64,000 nucleotides of DNA from Rhizomys pruinosus (Eukaryota > Chordata > Mammalia > Rodentia > Spalacidae). The stretch lies in the NCBI GenBank assembly GCA_009823505.1, contig VZQC01003052.1, forward strand, positions 2,611,087 to 2,675,086, in the 5' to 3' direction. The notes under the pieces are model-generated. The model was not told the origin of the DNA, searched no databases, and saw nothing but the letters and a program-made list of their open reading frames with translations. A program made the position numbers and the translations under genes. Within the stretch, counting starts at the first letter, position 1; every line of letters starts with the position of its first letter. Below, in pieces: positions 1 through 10,391 of the stretch.

Positions 1-1570
1 CCTACAGTTATGTTTTTATTAGTTTCTTTTCCTAGGTGTTTGAGGATTGTTTCTCCTCTCTTCTGCCCTTTGAATTGCTTCAAGTATTTTATGAAGAGTT
101 GGTTTTCTGGACATGTATTCTATCATCTTGTTTATGTCATGGAAGATTTTTCTCTCTCCTTCAACTATAATCGACCTTTTTGCTGGATAAAGTATTTTGG
201 GTTGGTATCCATAGTCCTTTAACACTGGGAATGCTTTGCTCCATGTTCTTCTTGCTTTCATGGTTTGTGCCAAGAAGTCAGTTGTAATTCTGATGGGTTT
301 CCCTTTGTATGTGACTTGTCTTTCTTTTGTAGCCTTCAGAATTTTGTCTTTGTTTTGGGTGTCTAGCATTTTAACTGTGATATGGCATGGGGTGTTTCTT
401 TTCTGATCTTGTCTATTTGGAGTCCTACGTGCTTCTTGTATTTGTATGGGTTTGTCTATTTTTAGTTTTGGGAAATTTTCATCTATTATTCTGTTGAAGA
501 TCTGATCAATACTATTCTCTTGAGATTCTTCTCCTTCCTCTATTCCTATGATGTGGAGGTTTTGTCTTTTCATAGTGTCCCATATTTCCTGGTTGTTCCA
601 CTTTTGTATATTTTTAAATTTTTCATATTCTTTATTTGAGCTTTTTAGTTGCTCTGTGTTATCTTCCAGATCTGATATTCTTTGTTCTGCTTCCTCCATT
701 CTACTTCTGAGGCTTTTTCCTTTCCTTTCTTCTTGATTGAATGAGTGGTCTATTTCCTTTTTCATTTCATCCTGTGTTTTCTTTAGTATTTCCATTTCCT
801 TTTTGAGCTTCTCAATCTCTTCTTGGTGCTCCTTACTTCGTTGGTTGGCTTCCTTTTTCAGTGTTTCTACTTCCTTTCAGCGTTTGTTTTTTCTCCCTCT
901 AGTTCTTTCTGGAGTTTGTCAATCTCTTTCTTTAGTTCTTTCCGAAGTTTGTCATTATATCCCTCTAGAACCTTTTTGAGTTTTTCATTCTCTCTTTTTA
1001 GTTCTCTGAATTCTTCTTTATTTTCTTTACTTTCTCTGCATAGGTCTGCAATTATTCCTCTAATATTTGTTCCTTGGGTCACCTCCGGGGGATCCCATTG
1101 TAGCTATCTCTTACAGGTTTGGTCGAGCCCGGTGCGGGATTATCCTGCACCTTTCCCATGTTGTCCCTTCATCGTGTCCTTGGCATGTGGGTTTCCCTTT
1201 TGTGATTCGAGTCACAAATGTCTTTTCACTATCTTAGTGGCTGGTTTTGCTTGCCTGCCTCCTTCCAATGCTTTTTTTTTTTTCTTTCCTCCTCCTCATT
1301 TATGGAGTGTTGACTTGTCTGGGTTTCAGGCTTTGGCCGGGGAGGGGGGTGGTATGTACCTGTCTGGAGTGACTTTCAGGCTCCTGTGCTTCAGGGGCCC
1401 ACCCACACAAAGACACAGAGGCACTGAACCTGGCACCACTGGCTGCAGAAGTGAAGGGAGCTCCACCCAGGCAGCCACCCCCTACAAGGGTTCAGAGTTG
1501 AGACCCTTTTCCAGCAACCAGAAGCCAATCTACCCTAAAATCTACCTGTCTGGAGCAACTTCTGGGCTCC
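1..1570 (-). mobile_element. LINE-1 fragment: ORF1 and 5'UTR (antisense)
   Basis: The minus strand encodes most of an L1 ORF1 protein. Residues from 795 down to 22 include an RRM-like middle (IIGIEEGEESQENSIDQIFN) and a C-terminal domain with ARRTWSKAFPVLKDYGYQP and LYPAKRSII. The N-terminal coiled-coil part (rich in E, K and L heptads) lies at 1082-867 in another frame, so there is a frameshift near 800-867. A second one near 1090 cuts off the first ~30 codons. The 1090-1570 part is 5'UTR-like. The left window edge truncates the element at the ORF1/ORF2 junction. It is not a functional copy. Confidence 0.9.
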
Positions 1571-3520
1571 TGTCTAATTTCTCTCTTCAGTTGCTCGGGG
1601 ATAGTTGCTCCTTTCCTTTGTTCTTTGAATTGCTTCAAGTATTTTCTGAAGTGTTGGGTTTTTTCACATGTGTTCATTTTCTTTATGTCATGAAAGATTT
1701 TTTTTTCTTTCTCCTTCAACTATAATTGACATTTTTGCTGGGTATAGTAATTTGGGTTGACTTTTAAAGTCATTTAGCACTGGGAATACTTTGGTCCATG
1801 TTCTTCTTGTTTTCATTGTTTGCACTGAGAAGTCAGCTGTAATTCTGATGGGTTTTCCCCCTTATATGTAACTTGTTTTTCTCTTGTAGCTTTCGGTATT
1901 TTGTCTTTGCTTTGAGCATCTAGTATTTTAACTATGATATGGTGTGGAGAAATTCTTTTCTGGTTTTGTCCATTTGGTGTTCTATGTGCTTCTTGTATTT
2001 GTATGGATTTGTCTTTTTCTCAGTTTGGGGAAATTTTCTTCTATTATTCTGTTGAAGATCTGATCAGTACCATTGTCTTGGGATTCTTCTCCTTCCTCTA
2101 TCCCTATGATGCAGAGGTTTGGTCTTTTCATGGTGTCCCACATTTCCTTATTGTTCAACTCTTGGGGTTTTTTTTTTTTAATTTTTCATAATTTTTACTT
2201 GAGGTTTCTAGTTGCACCATGTTATCCTGTCGGTTTGATATTCTTTTTTCTGCTTCATCCATTCTGCTTCTGGGGCTTTTCCCCACCCTTTCCTTCTGAC
2301 TGGATGAATGTTCGATTTCCTTTTTCATTTTATCCTGTGATTTCTTCAGTATTTCCATTTTCTTTTGGAGCTTATCATTCTCTTCTTGTAGCTCCTTGCT
2401 ATGCTAGTCACTTTTTTTTTCTTTCAGCCTGAGATCCTTTCAGTGTTTCCAATTCCTTCCGAAGTTTGTCATTCTCTCCCTCTAGTTCTTTTCAGAGTTT
2501 GTATTTCTCTTCCTTTAGTTCTTTTTGGAGTTTGTCATTCTCTTCCTCTAGTTATTTTTGAAGTTTGTTGTCTCTCTCTTTTGTTCTTTTTTGAGTTTAT
2601 CATTCTTTCCTTATAATTCCTTCATGAGTTTTTCATTCTCTCCTCCTAGTTCTCTGATTTGTTCTTTATATTCTTCAATTTCTTTGAATATATCTACAAT
2701 TGTTCTTCTAAGTTTGGTGTCTTGGTTTCCTTCCAGGGAGATCTCATTGTTGGGATCTTCTACAGGGCTGATAGAGTTCGGTGGGGATTTATTATGAGCT
2801 TTTCCTATATTGTTGTTTTTCCGTTGTGTCTGTGGCATGTGGATTTGTGTGGGGAGGGTTGTTTTGTTGTTTGTTTATTTGTTTGTTTGTAATCTGGTGC
2901 TAATCTCACATGTTAATACAGAGGACTGGTTGCTCACTCACTCTGCTTCCTGCTGGTTAAAATCACTGGCACTGCATCTGCTGGATCATACCAACCAGAG
3001 CACCAACAACTTATAGTCTCCACTACAGTACCAGTACCTTGTACATGCAGGGGTGGGGGTGTGGGGGGGTGTTACTCCTTAGGCTTGCCCACCAGTCTGC
3101 AGGCCTCCTGTCTGCCTCTCTATCCATGCACACAGTTCTTCACCTGGCCTGCCCACCAAGTCTGCAGGCCTCCTGTCTGCAGGCCTCCTGTCTGCCTCTC
3201 TATCCATGCACACAGTTCTTCTCTCTGCTCCCCAAAGTGGGGAGTCAATTCCCTTGCCCGGCAGCAAGGCTGCTCAGTGGTATCTCACCTGGCCTGCCTA
3301 CTGAGTCTACAGGCCTCCTGTCTGCCTCTATATCCATGCACACTGCTCTTCTCTCTGCTCCCCGAGGTGGGGAGTTGAGTACCTGGCTTGGCGCAGCCTG
3401 GTATCTCACCTGGCTAGCCTGCTGAGTCTACAGGACTCGTGTCTGCCTCTCTATCCATGCACACAGTTCTTCTCTCTGTTTCCCGAGGTGGGAGGTCGAG
3501 TACCTCAGGAGCACTTTTTA
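1571..3520 (-). mobile_element. LINE-1 fragment with tandem-repeat 5'UTR (antisense)
   Basis: A second, more decayed antisense copy starts abruptly in ORF1 C-terminal sequence (about 1580-2160). It continues through broken coiled-coil sequence to about 2870 (pieces at 2155-2358 and 2611-2838) and then 5'UTR. Its outer end (3088-3515) holds repeats of about 120-130 bp containing CTGTCTGCCTCTCTATCC, described separately. Frames are disrupted in several places. Confidence 0.8.
3088..3515 (-). repeat. Tandem ~120-130 bp units at an L1 5' end
   Basis: The motif GCCTCCTGTCTGCCTCTCTA followed by ATCCATGCACAC and a CTCTCTGCTCCCC-GAGGTGGGGAG block recurs at about 3100, 3185, 3310 and 3430, with internal duplication of the GCAGGCCTCCTGTCT part near 3170-3190. 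Position at the 5' end of the antisense L1 suggests promoter-type 5'UTR monomers as known in rodent L1, but the unit is shorter than the ~200-bp mouse monomers. Confidence 0.6.
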
Positions 3521-3960
3521 AAATGTGTTTGACAATGTGATACATGTATTTTCTGAGTTTTCTCTATTACCCTTTTTGGTACCCTATCTCTCCTGCTGAA
3601 ACCCTTCTTCTTCTCCAAAATATTCCTCCTGTTTTGATGTAGTTTTTAAAAGCTCTCTGGGTTGTATTCGTGAGCATAAATCAAGGCTTATTTGATGGAA
3701 TATGAGCACCTTATCAGTGGCTATACTACTGAAGAAAGCGACCACCTCTCCTTCAGTACCCAGTAACTGCCCATATTCCTCTATTGAGGGATGAGGTTTC
3801 ATGGGCCCTCTTCCCCATGCATAATGAAATGGTGATGGGTCAAGTCTTGTGCAGGTCTTATTTGGCTAACCAGAGCTGCAGTGAGCTTGTGTATACAATG
3901 GCCTTGTCATGTCTGGAAGGCATGGTTTCATAGCACTCCTCTCCAAACTCTAACCTCATT
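3521..3960. mobile_element. Old rodent L1 3'-end (Lx-type) remnant
   Basis: The text resembles the widespread rodent L1 3'-region repeat and its better-preserved relative at 25370-26600: a GTGGCTATACTACTGAAGAA-like segment, a CCATATTCCTCTATTGAGGG-like segment, and CTTGTGCAGGTCTTATTTGG. Heavily diverged. No ORF of interest. Confidence 0.5.
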
Positions 3961-3973
3961 TTGCCCAGCACCC

Positions 3974-4021
<48 letters not shown>
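3974..4021. repeat. (CA)n microsatellite
   Basis: About 24 uninterrupted CA units. It creates artificial His/Thr-rich reading frames. Confidence 0.95.
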
Positions 4022-4024
<3 letters not shown>

Positions 4025-4547
4025 CTATGGGTGACTACAAGTCTTCAGGTGTCTATATTTGCAAACTTTTGGTTGTTAAGTCTACTGTGGAGCTGGAAAG
4101 AGGAGGTAAGAACAAGGTGAGTTACAATACCACAGTGCCCATTGTTCTTACACATACTCTTTTTTCTTGAGTGAATTCTCCCAGATTGCTTTTCTTCTTG
4201 ACTTAATTTCCCAAGCTCACAAAGGAAGTTAAACCTATTTTTGCCTGACTCTTCTTAGTTTTACATAGGAGATCGTGTTCTGTGGTCTTTATCCCATGCT
4301 TTGCTCCCTTATACCGTGTTGTGTTTTTGTGGGGGTAGCAAACTGTTTTGAGCCTGTGACACCCTTGTCTCAAGTTCTATTCGTCCCTTTAAAGTCTTAT
4401 TTATGTGTGACCTGAGTGTGGCTTTCCTGAGACCATTGCCCTCTTTGATACTTTGGTACTCTTATAAAAGATTTTCCCTTCCACGTCTTTATAGAAGGAG
4501 GGCTAACAAATGGACTTAGACTCAATTCTTCTGAATTTGGGCTCTAA
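4022..4547. other. Intergenic sequence, nothing recognised
   Basis: Unique-looking DNA downstream of GREM1 with no clear repeat, exon or ORF on either strand. Confidence 0.4.
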
Positions 4548-4684
4548 CAGGCTTGGTGGTCTTAATTCCCAGCACTCAGGAGGCAGCAGGCAGATCTCTG
4601 TGAGATTGAGGCCAGCCTGGTCTACATAGTGAGTTTCAGGCCAGATAATGCTGTAAGAAACCTTTTCTCAAAAATACCAAAAAA

Positions 4685-4717
<33 letters not shown>

Positions 4718-4718
4718 G
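4548..4718 (+). mobile_element. B1 SINE with long A-rich tail
   Basis: Degenerate B1: GGCTTGGTGGTCTTAATTCC, then CCAGCACTCAGGAGGC and GAGGCCAGCCTGGTCTACAT, ending in A(20+) and AAAAG repeats. No clear target-site duplication seen. Confidence 0.85.
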
Positions 4719-5179
4719 AATTTATCATCTCAAAGGCAGCTCAAGGTAGTGAGCTGAATCACTCTCATTATTACTAAGTTCTTCCTTCTATTAAACCTAA
4801 GTCTTTGGCCTTCTTTTCCTCTGTGACCCTCTAAAATAAAGCTTTCATTATATCTGGGTGTTAACCCTTCTGCTCTCTATAGGCCTCCATCATAAGCCTC
4901 TCCAACTGTCCTTTCTAGCTCTGCTCTGGGGAGAATGCTGGTGCTTTGAGTCATAGACCAGCTTTGCTTGCTCTTTAACTGTCTGGCCTAACGACTCCCT
5001 ATGGAAATCAAATTAGAGCTGAAAAACCTGGTGTGATGAATTAAATCTTCTTAAGAACACAAGAGATCTTAGTGTATTGTTTTTACCTCCCTCCCTGGGA
5101 CAAGTGAATCTCTGGCCCAACCCCCTGGCCCCACAATGGGGCTGGGTGTTTTAAAACTCAAACATACACACATATACAC
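4719..5179. other. Intergenic sequence past the GREM1 3' end
   Basis: No repeat family, exon or coding frame recognised. A short CA/TA-rich patch lies at about 5160-5183, just beyond the proposed GREM1 cleavage site. Confidence 0.4.
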
Positions 5180-8100
5180 ACATAAGACTAGATTTAATTT
5201 ATTGATTGATTTTGGGCAAAGGTTATATAGAATGTTATTAAGATGAAAATAAAATTCGAGTTACAGATTCATAAAATTTTAAGCCATAAAATCATAAGAT
5301 TAGCTCTTATGAGATTATTAAATCCCCTCTCACCCTCATACATAGCAAGGTAGTTCAATCGTAGTCTATATAATCCTTGGTTGTTTTTAAATGATTAAAG
5401 CAGACACAATACATAACATACATATTAAATATCTTGAGGGATGACAAATCAATAGAACTTCTTTTACTCTTAAGCATTGACTTGATTGCTTAGAAACGTT
5501 CTGCCTATTTGCATTCTAGGTTTCCTCCTTTAAAGGATTCCGTCTGTGAACTAACCAGCATGATCTGCTGTTTGCTTGAATACATACATCAGAAGTCTCT
5601 CAAAGTAACATTTAAAGTCTTTCTTAATATTGCTTCATAAATGTTAACCATTCGATTTAAATGTTAAACATTCAATTTTTTTAAAGGGAAGATCAGCCTT
5701 GACTCTGTTACATGTCTTCATGTATGACCAGAGTGTTTCCCCTGACCTGTCTCTAACAACATACAATGAACCAGCTTCTTCATTGCCCAACACAGAGGAA
5801 GTCATATAAAGTAGAAAGAGAAAGCATGCTTGTGATCACAGTGACCAAAGGATTTGAAATAATAATTACACTAAATCATCATAACTTTTGCTTATTCACA
5901 TTCCACACAGTGGAAATTACCCTTTCCTCCAGATTTTTCACTTACAACTCTTAACCTTAAAGAAACATGGCTTAAAAAGAAAGCAGACTTACAGGATGTG
6001 TATTTATTTTTTCTCTTTTAATGTCAGGTATAATGTGGAGACCATAAAGTTCCTATTTGGTGTTTTAATAGGTGAGATCAAGCACATGGCTATCTTGCCA
6101 TAAGACAAATCTAATATGATATTGAAGAAAATATATATCATATATCACAGGTGATACCAATAAAATAAGTAACAGAAAGGGCATCTCAGTAAGTGTTGGA
6201 GGACACTCTGAAATTGTGCTAGTCTTGTAAGCACAGTAAGGAAGGAAGGCATTTTCCTCTCTAGCCAGTCCTGTACTTTTAGGGTATTTATGCTGCTGAT
6301 TAGTCTAATGAAGTTAATTTTGAGGAAATTCTCTTTACTTGAGCCAAATCCAAGTTACAGTTTGTGGTACGAGCTCCTAAACGACGACAACGGCTGCCAA
6401 CCCGAACTCATCACTTTTTAATAAAATTCCATGTTTGTGGCAGAATTAATACAAGAGAAATTCAGTGTCTGTTAGTTCTGAGTGTCGGTTTCCATCTCTG
6501 GTGTGGTTTTACATTTTCAGCTTCTTCCTTTTTATTTCTCTCTTCTCTACCATCAAAACCATGCCTTTGCATTTGTGTGCTTAATCAGATCCATCCTGAG
6601 ATTTATTGTTGAGGATGTAGCTGACACAGAGAATCGGGGAAGGAGCATCCAAAGTATACAAAATGCAGACTATGTGTTTGCCCAAATTCATCTCATGTAT
6701 TTAGTGTAGAATCATTAGTAGTGACTTTAAAATGTTTTTCAAAAGTAGACCCGATATTAGGGTAATAAAGGTAACTCTTGTCTTATAGCATGGTTCCTGT
6801 TTAGATGTTACATGGAAAAGCACTAAACCAAACTGAAAAGTTTGTATAACTGCAGTGGTTCTTTGGCTGTGGGCGCCATGATGCGCGGTAAATGTCTGCC
6901 TTCCACATAACACGTGATTTGGCTAGTGCGGCTGGGAGGAAAGGGCAAAAAGCATTTACAGAAGAACGTCAGTCTTAAGAACGATTGCTTAACCAGATCC
7001 GAAGTGTTTCAAGGTCTACCCACCCTGAACTCCCCCTCCCTTACAGAAATGCTAAGTAGGTATCTGGGAACCCAAGTTCCCTGTAGTAGGCACAGAATGT
7101 TTACAATGTTGTCAGGGAGTGAATGGCCTTTTACCACCAGTTCTCTGCATCTCTATTGGGCCTTCCCACAAGCCCTCAGAGCAAATGCCTCTCCTCTAGA
7201 TACTACACAGCCAGCAGTAATGTCTAGACTCTCTTGCTCTCTCTGACCCTCGGATTCTCTCCTACCAATAGCTACAACAAGACAAAACAAAAGTCCTCTA
7301 AATAACCATCTGGCTAAAAGCCAGCAGGTAAATCCTCTCATCTTAGACTCTTCTTTATTGGCAGGGACACTGAGCAGAGACAGGATTTTTATAAAAATGC
7401 TGTGCATCTCAGAAGCATTGTGCAGAAATAATCACACTGGAAAAAAAAAGCATCACCAACCCATAAAAGCTAAGCCATCAGGACCTCTGCTTGTGAAGGT
7501 TTGTTACATCAGTTGCCTCCTGAGGTAAAGTAAATCAGGAGGGGATGTTTGGGGTTAGCTCACTTGGTTTTTGGAAACAGGAGTACTCAATATAAGTCTT
7601 AATCTGGGGTTGCAGCTAGTCTCAGTAGATCACAGAAGCAGGCAAAGTTAAGAATTTTAGTAATTTATTTCTCCTCTGTTCATTTAGATTCTTTCAAACA
7701 ACAGGAAAAACCTGTCGCTGTGTTTTGGAGACAGACTTTCAAGATCTAGACATCTTCCTCCCAAATATCCTGGGCCCGGACTGGTCCTCGCCCTGAACAC
7801 AACCTTGGTCAATCCTCTGTCCTGCTCGTCTTGAGCACACCGGCCTCCCTGGGCTGCAGGTCCTTCACAAGACGGAAAACATTTACATCCATAGTCAAGG
7901 GAATTAATTTAGGGACATGGGATGAAGCTGAAATGTCAGCGAAAGAAATGGATTTGGGGAGGGGGTGTGTGCAAGCTTGGGTTAACGGTTCCAAGTCTAA
8001 CGCAGCACTGAAACAGGTCTCTTTCTCTCAGAGTTGCCTCTTCCATTAGTATCATTCTGAAGCCAAGCCCGGGTGCTCTTGAAGACAAGGCAAAGCCACA

Positions 8101-8388
8101 GCCCCGCCCCTGTGGGTGTTTGAGTCCGGTGGTGTGGGCATTTCCGACCAGCCCCATCCCAAGCAGAGAATAGCAGGAAGTGCCTTCTGTCAGAGACTGT
8201 TTCCTCCGATGTCTGAAAACACCCACAGGCACCCATGCACGCTCGTGCGCACACTATGCATAAGCAGGCTCCGGCCAGGAGGTAGCTGCTGGTTCTTCTG
8301 GCCCCTAGGTTTAAGCCGAGAAAGAATCGGGTTGTTTAGGTGTGGCTGTGGGCATCGCTAGGACAGGCTGGGTGTGCCCCCCTCTGGC
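5180..8388 (-). other. GREM1: GREM1 3'UTR (inferred extent)
   Basis: After the TAA stop (8389-8391) there are about 3.2 kb with no recognisable SINE or L1, AT-rich toward the distal end. A UTR of this size suits the roughly 3.3-kb GREM1 3'UTR known in mammals. Several AATAAA hexamers occur on the minus strand (for example at 6003-6008). The one giving the expected length is at 5198-5203. Short ORFs inside this block are not convincing as genes. Confidence 0.65.
5198..5203 (-). terminator. GREM1: Candidate distal polyadenylation signal of GREM1
   Basis: AATAAA on the minus strand (TTTATT on the plus strand), about 3.19 kb past the stop codon, just before CA-rich and then SINE-containing intergenic DNA. 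Chosen because it gives the expected 3'UTR length; earlier hexamers could be used as well. Confidence 0.45.
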
Positions 8389-8943
8389 TTAATCCAAATC
8401 GATAGATATGCAACGACACTGCTTCACGCGTGTGACCCTCTTCTTCTTGGTGGGTGGCTGTAGCTCGGGACAGTTGAGCGTGACCATCATGGTAGTGAAC
8501 TTCTTAGGCTTGCAGAAGGAGCAGGACTGGAAGGAGCCTTCCTCCTTCCGGATGTGCCTGGGAATGTAGAAGGAGTTGCACTGGCCGTAGCAGAAGCGGT
8601 TGATGACCGTGCGGCTGTTGCAGCCCTCCTCGTGGATCGTCTGCTTCAGTGGCTGTGTTTTGCACCAGTCTCGCTTCAGGTACTTGCGCTCGGTCACGTG
8701 CAGGGCTTCTTGGCTGGACTCCAGCACCTCCTCCCCCGGCATGGCGGTGCCCCGCCCCTGGCCCCTCCCCCGGTTCCTGGAGCCGGGCTGCAGTGGAGAC
8801 TGAGTCTGCTCAGAGTCATTGTGCTGAGCCTTGTCCGGGGGCGGGATGGCCCCTTGAGATCCTTTCTTCTTCCCTTCAGCTGCCGGCAGCAGGGTCCCCA
8901 AAAGGAGAAGCAAAGCTCCTACGGTGTAGGCAGTGCGGCTCAT
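8389..8943 (-). CDS. GREM1: Gremlin-1, secreted BMP antagonist (complete ORF, 184 aa)
   Basis: Gremlin-1 is a secreted DAN-family antagonist that binds BMP2/4/7 outside the cell and keeps them from their receptors; it acts in limb-bud patterning, kidney induction and the gut stem-cell niche. The ORF shows a hydrophobic signal peptide at about residues 1-24, a basic low-complexity segment with an N-glycosylation sequon at N42 (NDS), a GRGQGRG stretch near 59-65, and a C-terminal cystine-knot (CTCK) domain at about 94-184. Cysteines are at 94, 108, 118, 122, 141, 144, 158, 176 and 178; basic clusters at 145-148 and 166-174 fit the known heparan-sulphate-binding face. Length equals the usual 184 residues. 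I chose MSRTAYTV as the start: the frame stays open 19 codons further, but those lie across a splice acceptor. The whole ORF is in one exon, with no frameshift. Against the human protein from memory I notice only L51 and V113 as differences; this is not an alignment. Confidence 0.98.
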   Translation of the reverse strand: MSRTAYTVGALLLLLGTLLPAAEGKKKGSQGAIPPPDKAQHNDSEQTQSPLQPGSRNRGRGQGRGTAMPGEEVLESSQEALHVTERKYLKRDWCKTQPLKQTIHEEGCNSRTVINRFCYGQCNSFYIPRHIRKEEGSFQSCSFCKPKKFTTMMVTLNCPELQPPTKKKRVTRVKQCRCISIDLD

Positions 8944-8944
8944 T

Positions 8945-8966
8945 CTAGACAGGGGACACAGACAAG
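8945..8966 (-). promoter_or_regulatory. GREM1: GREM1 exon 2 splice acceptor
   Basis: Read on the minus strand, a pyrimidine-rich run (TTGTCTGTGTCCCCTGTCTAG) ends in AG at 8946-8945, so exon 2 would begin at 8944 with a single A before the ATG. This matches the known two-exon structure in which all coding sequence is in exon 2 and the start codon sits almost on the junction. Confidence 0.85.
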
Positions 8967-9423
8967 GGGAGACACAAGCAACGGAAACGTTCATTAACAA
9001 AAATTAATAATTGAACCTAACGTCCCATTATGGCACATATACACTCTTTGAGTTTCACTGACTTCTCACGGTATCTCTAGGAATTAGATTCTATTATTCC
9101 CCTTACTCTCTTAGCCATCAAACTGACTCCACACGGATCACACAGTCAATCAGCCAGGCCCAGTCTCTTCAACCCACCGACTCCCACAAGAATTCCATTC
9201 TGGCTTCTGACACAATTGTTTGTGACTTTGTATTGTGTTTACTTAACTGCATTTATTCTTGAACTTGACAGTTTGAGCTTTTCATTGTTGACCAGGCGTT
9301 GGAAAGAGAGACCAGGAAACCCGTGATGGGGAAGAGAATTTAAGAACACATGCACTGGATGGGAAGCCAAGAGATGCCTTGGGTCGTACTTAATGCTGTG
9401 AAGGACACTTCTCTACTTAAAGG

Positions 9424-9626
9424 TTTTTTATTTGTTTATTTTTATTTTTATTTATTTATTTTTATTTATTTATTTATTTATTTGGTCTTTTTGAGACAGG
9501 GTCTCCCTGTAGCGCCAGCTGGCCTGGAACTCACTCTGTAGAACAGGCTGGCCTTGAACTCACAAAGATCCGCCTGCCTCTGCCTCCCAAGTGCTAGGAT
9601 TAAAGGCATGCGCCACCATGCCCAGC
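9424..9626 (-). mobile_element. B1 SINE, antisense, with TTTA-rich tail
   Basis: In GREM1 intron 1. Starts with T/TTTA repeats (the A tail) followed by GGTCTTTTTGAGACAGGGTC and ending CGCCACCATGCCCAG. Reads as B1 on the minus strand, so it is in sense orientation relative to GREM1. Confidence 0.9.
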
Positions 9627-9846
9627 GTTTATTTTTATTTTGTATTAATGTTTTGCCTGTTGTGTGTTAGTGTGCCATATATATGCAATGCCTACAGAAG
9701 CCAGAAGAGGGCATTGGATTAAGTTACGGAGGGTTGCTGGCCACCTCGTGAGGGCTAGAAACCCGACTTTGGAGACCTCTGGAAGAGTGGCCAGTGCTCA
9801 TAACTACTGAACCTTCCCTCCAGCCCCACCCTTCTAATTTTAAAGA

Positions 9847-9944
<98 letters not shown>

Positions 9945-10098
9945 CTGTGGGGATAGGGATGCCTAAAGAGGCCAGAAAAGAGCACTGGATCTCATGAAGC
10001 TAAAGGTAGTTACAGGCAGTTGTATGTGTGTGCTGCAGACAGAGCTGAGGTCTTCTAGAAGGACAAGTGCTCTTAACTGTCCATCTATCTTCCCAGCC
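9627..10098 (-). mobile_element. Two old tRNA-type SINE remnants split by a (CT)n tract
   Basis: 9627-9828 carries the antisense pattern GAAGCCAGAAGAGGGCATTG ... CTTCCCTCCAGCCCC; 9942-10098 repeats a weaker version (AGGCCAGAAAAGAGCACTGG ... CTATCTTCCCAGCC). Both look like diverged B2/B4-class SINEs read backwards. The dinucleotide tract between them is listed separately. Confidence 0.55.
9847..9941. repeat. (CT)n microsatellite, ~95 bp
   Basis: An almost pure CT tract with one early TTTC interruption, inside GREM1 intron 1. On the GREM1 strand it is (GA)n and gives a spurious Arg-Glu ORF. Confidence 0.95.
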
Positions 10099-10360
10099 TT
10101 TACGTTCTAATTTTTAAGTGGTAAAATATGTTACTTACCTATGTGGCTATATGTATGTAATGTATGTATAAATTTTTATTAATCATACTAATTGGCCAGA
10201 CAGGCCTTTAATTTCTCTTGTTACTGTTTAAGTTAGTGTACAGAATAACGAGTTTCATTATGAATTTTCATCCGTACTTGTCACTGTTTTCTTGCTTGTA
10301 TTTGGCTCCCCGACTGCTTTCTTCATCCTTCTCCCTATAAATAGTCCTGCTTTCATGTCA

Positions 10361-10391
<31 letters not shown>

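Noticed and set aside
823..1725. 300-codon plus-strand ORF, Ser/Phe/Leu-rich
   Set aside because: It is the antisense shadow of the L1 ORF1 coiled coil (E/K-rich codons read backwards) and 5'UTR.
1..5000. Search for FMN1 3' exons, expected beyond the GREM1 3' end
   Set aside because: This part is L1, SINE and old repeat sequence; no exon seen.
7809..8254. Short minus-strand ORFs downstream of GREM1
   Set aside because: They lie in the GREM1 3'UTR and show no domain or conserved motif.
8554..8997. Plus-strand ORFs of 67-147 codons over the GREM1 coding exon
   Set aside because: Antisense frames of the GREM1 ORF; no independent support.
9755..9985. Arg-Glu repeat ORF, and similar ORFs at 48704-49085, 50703-51042, 52478-52852 and 62296-62548
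   Set aside because: Translations of (GA)n/(CT)n or (GGAA)n microsatellites.
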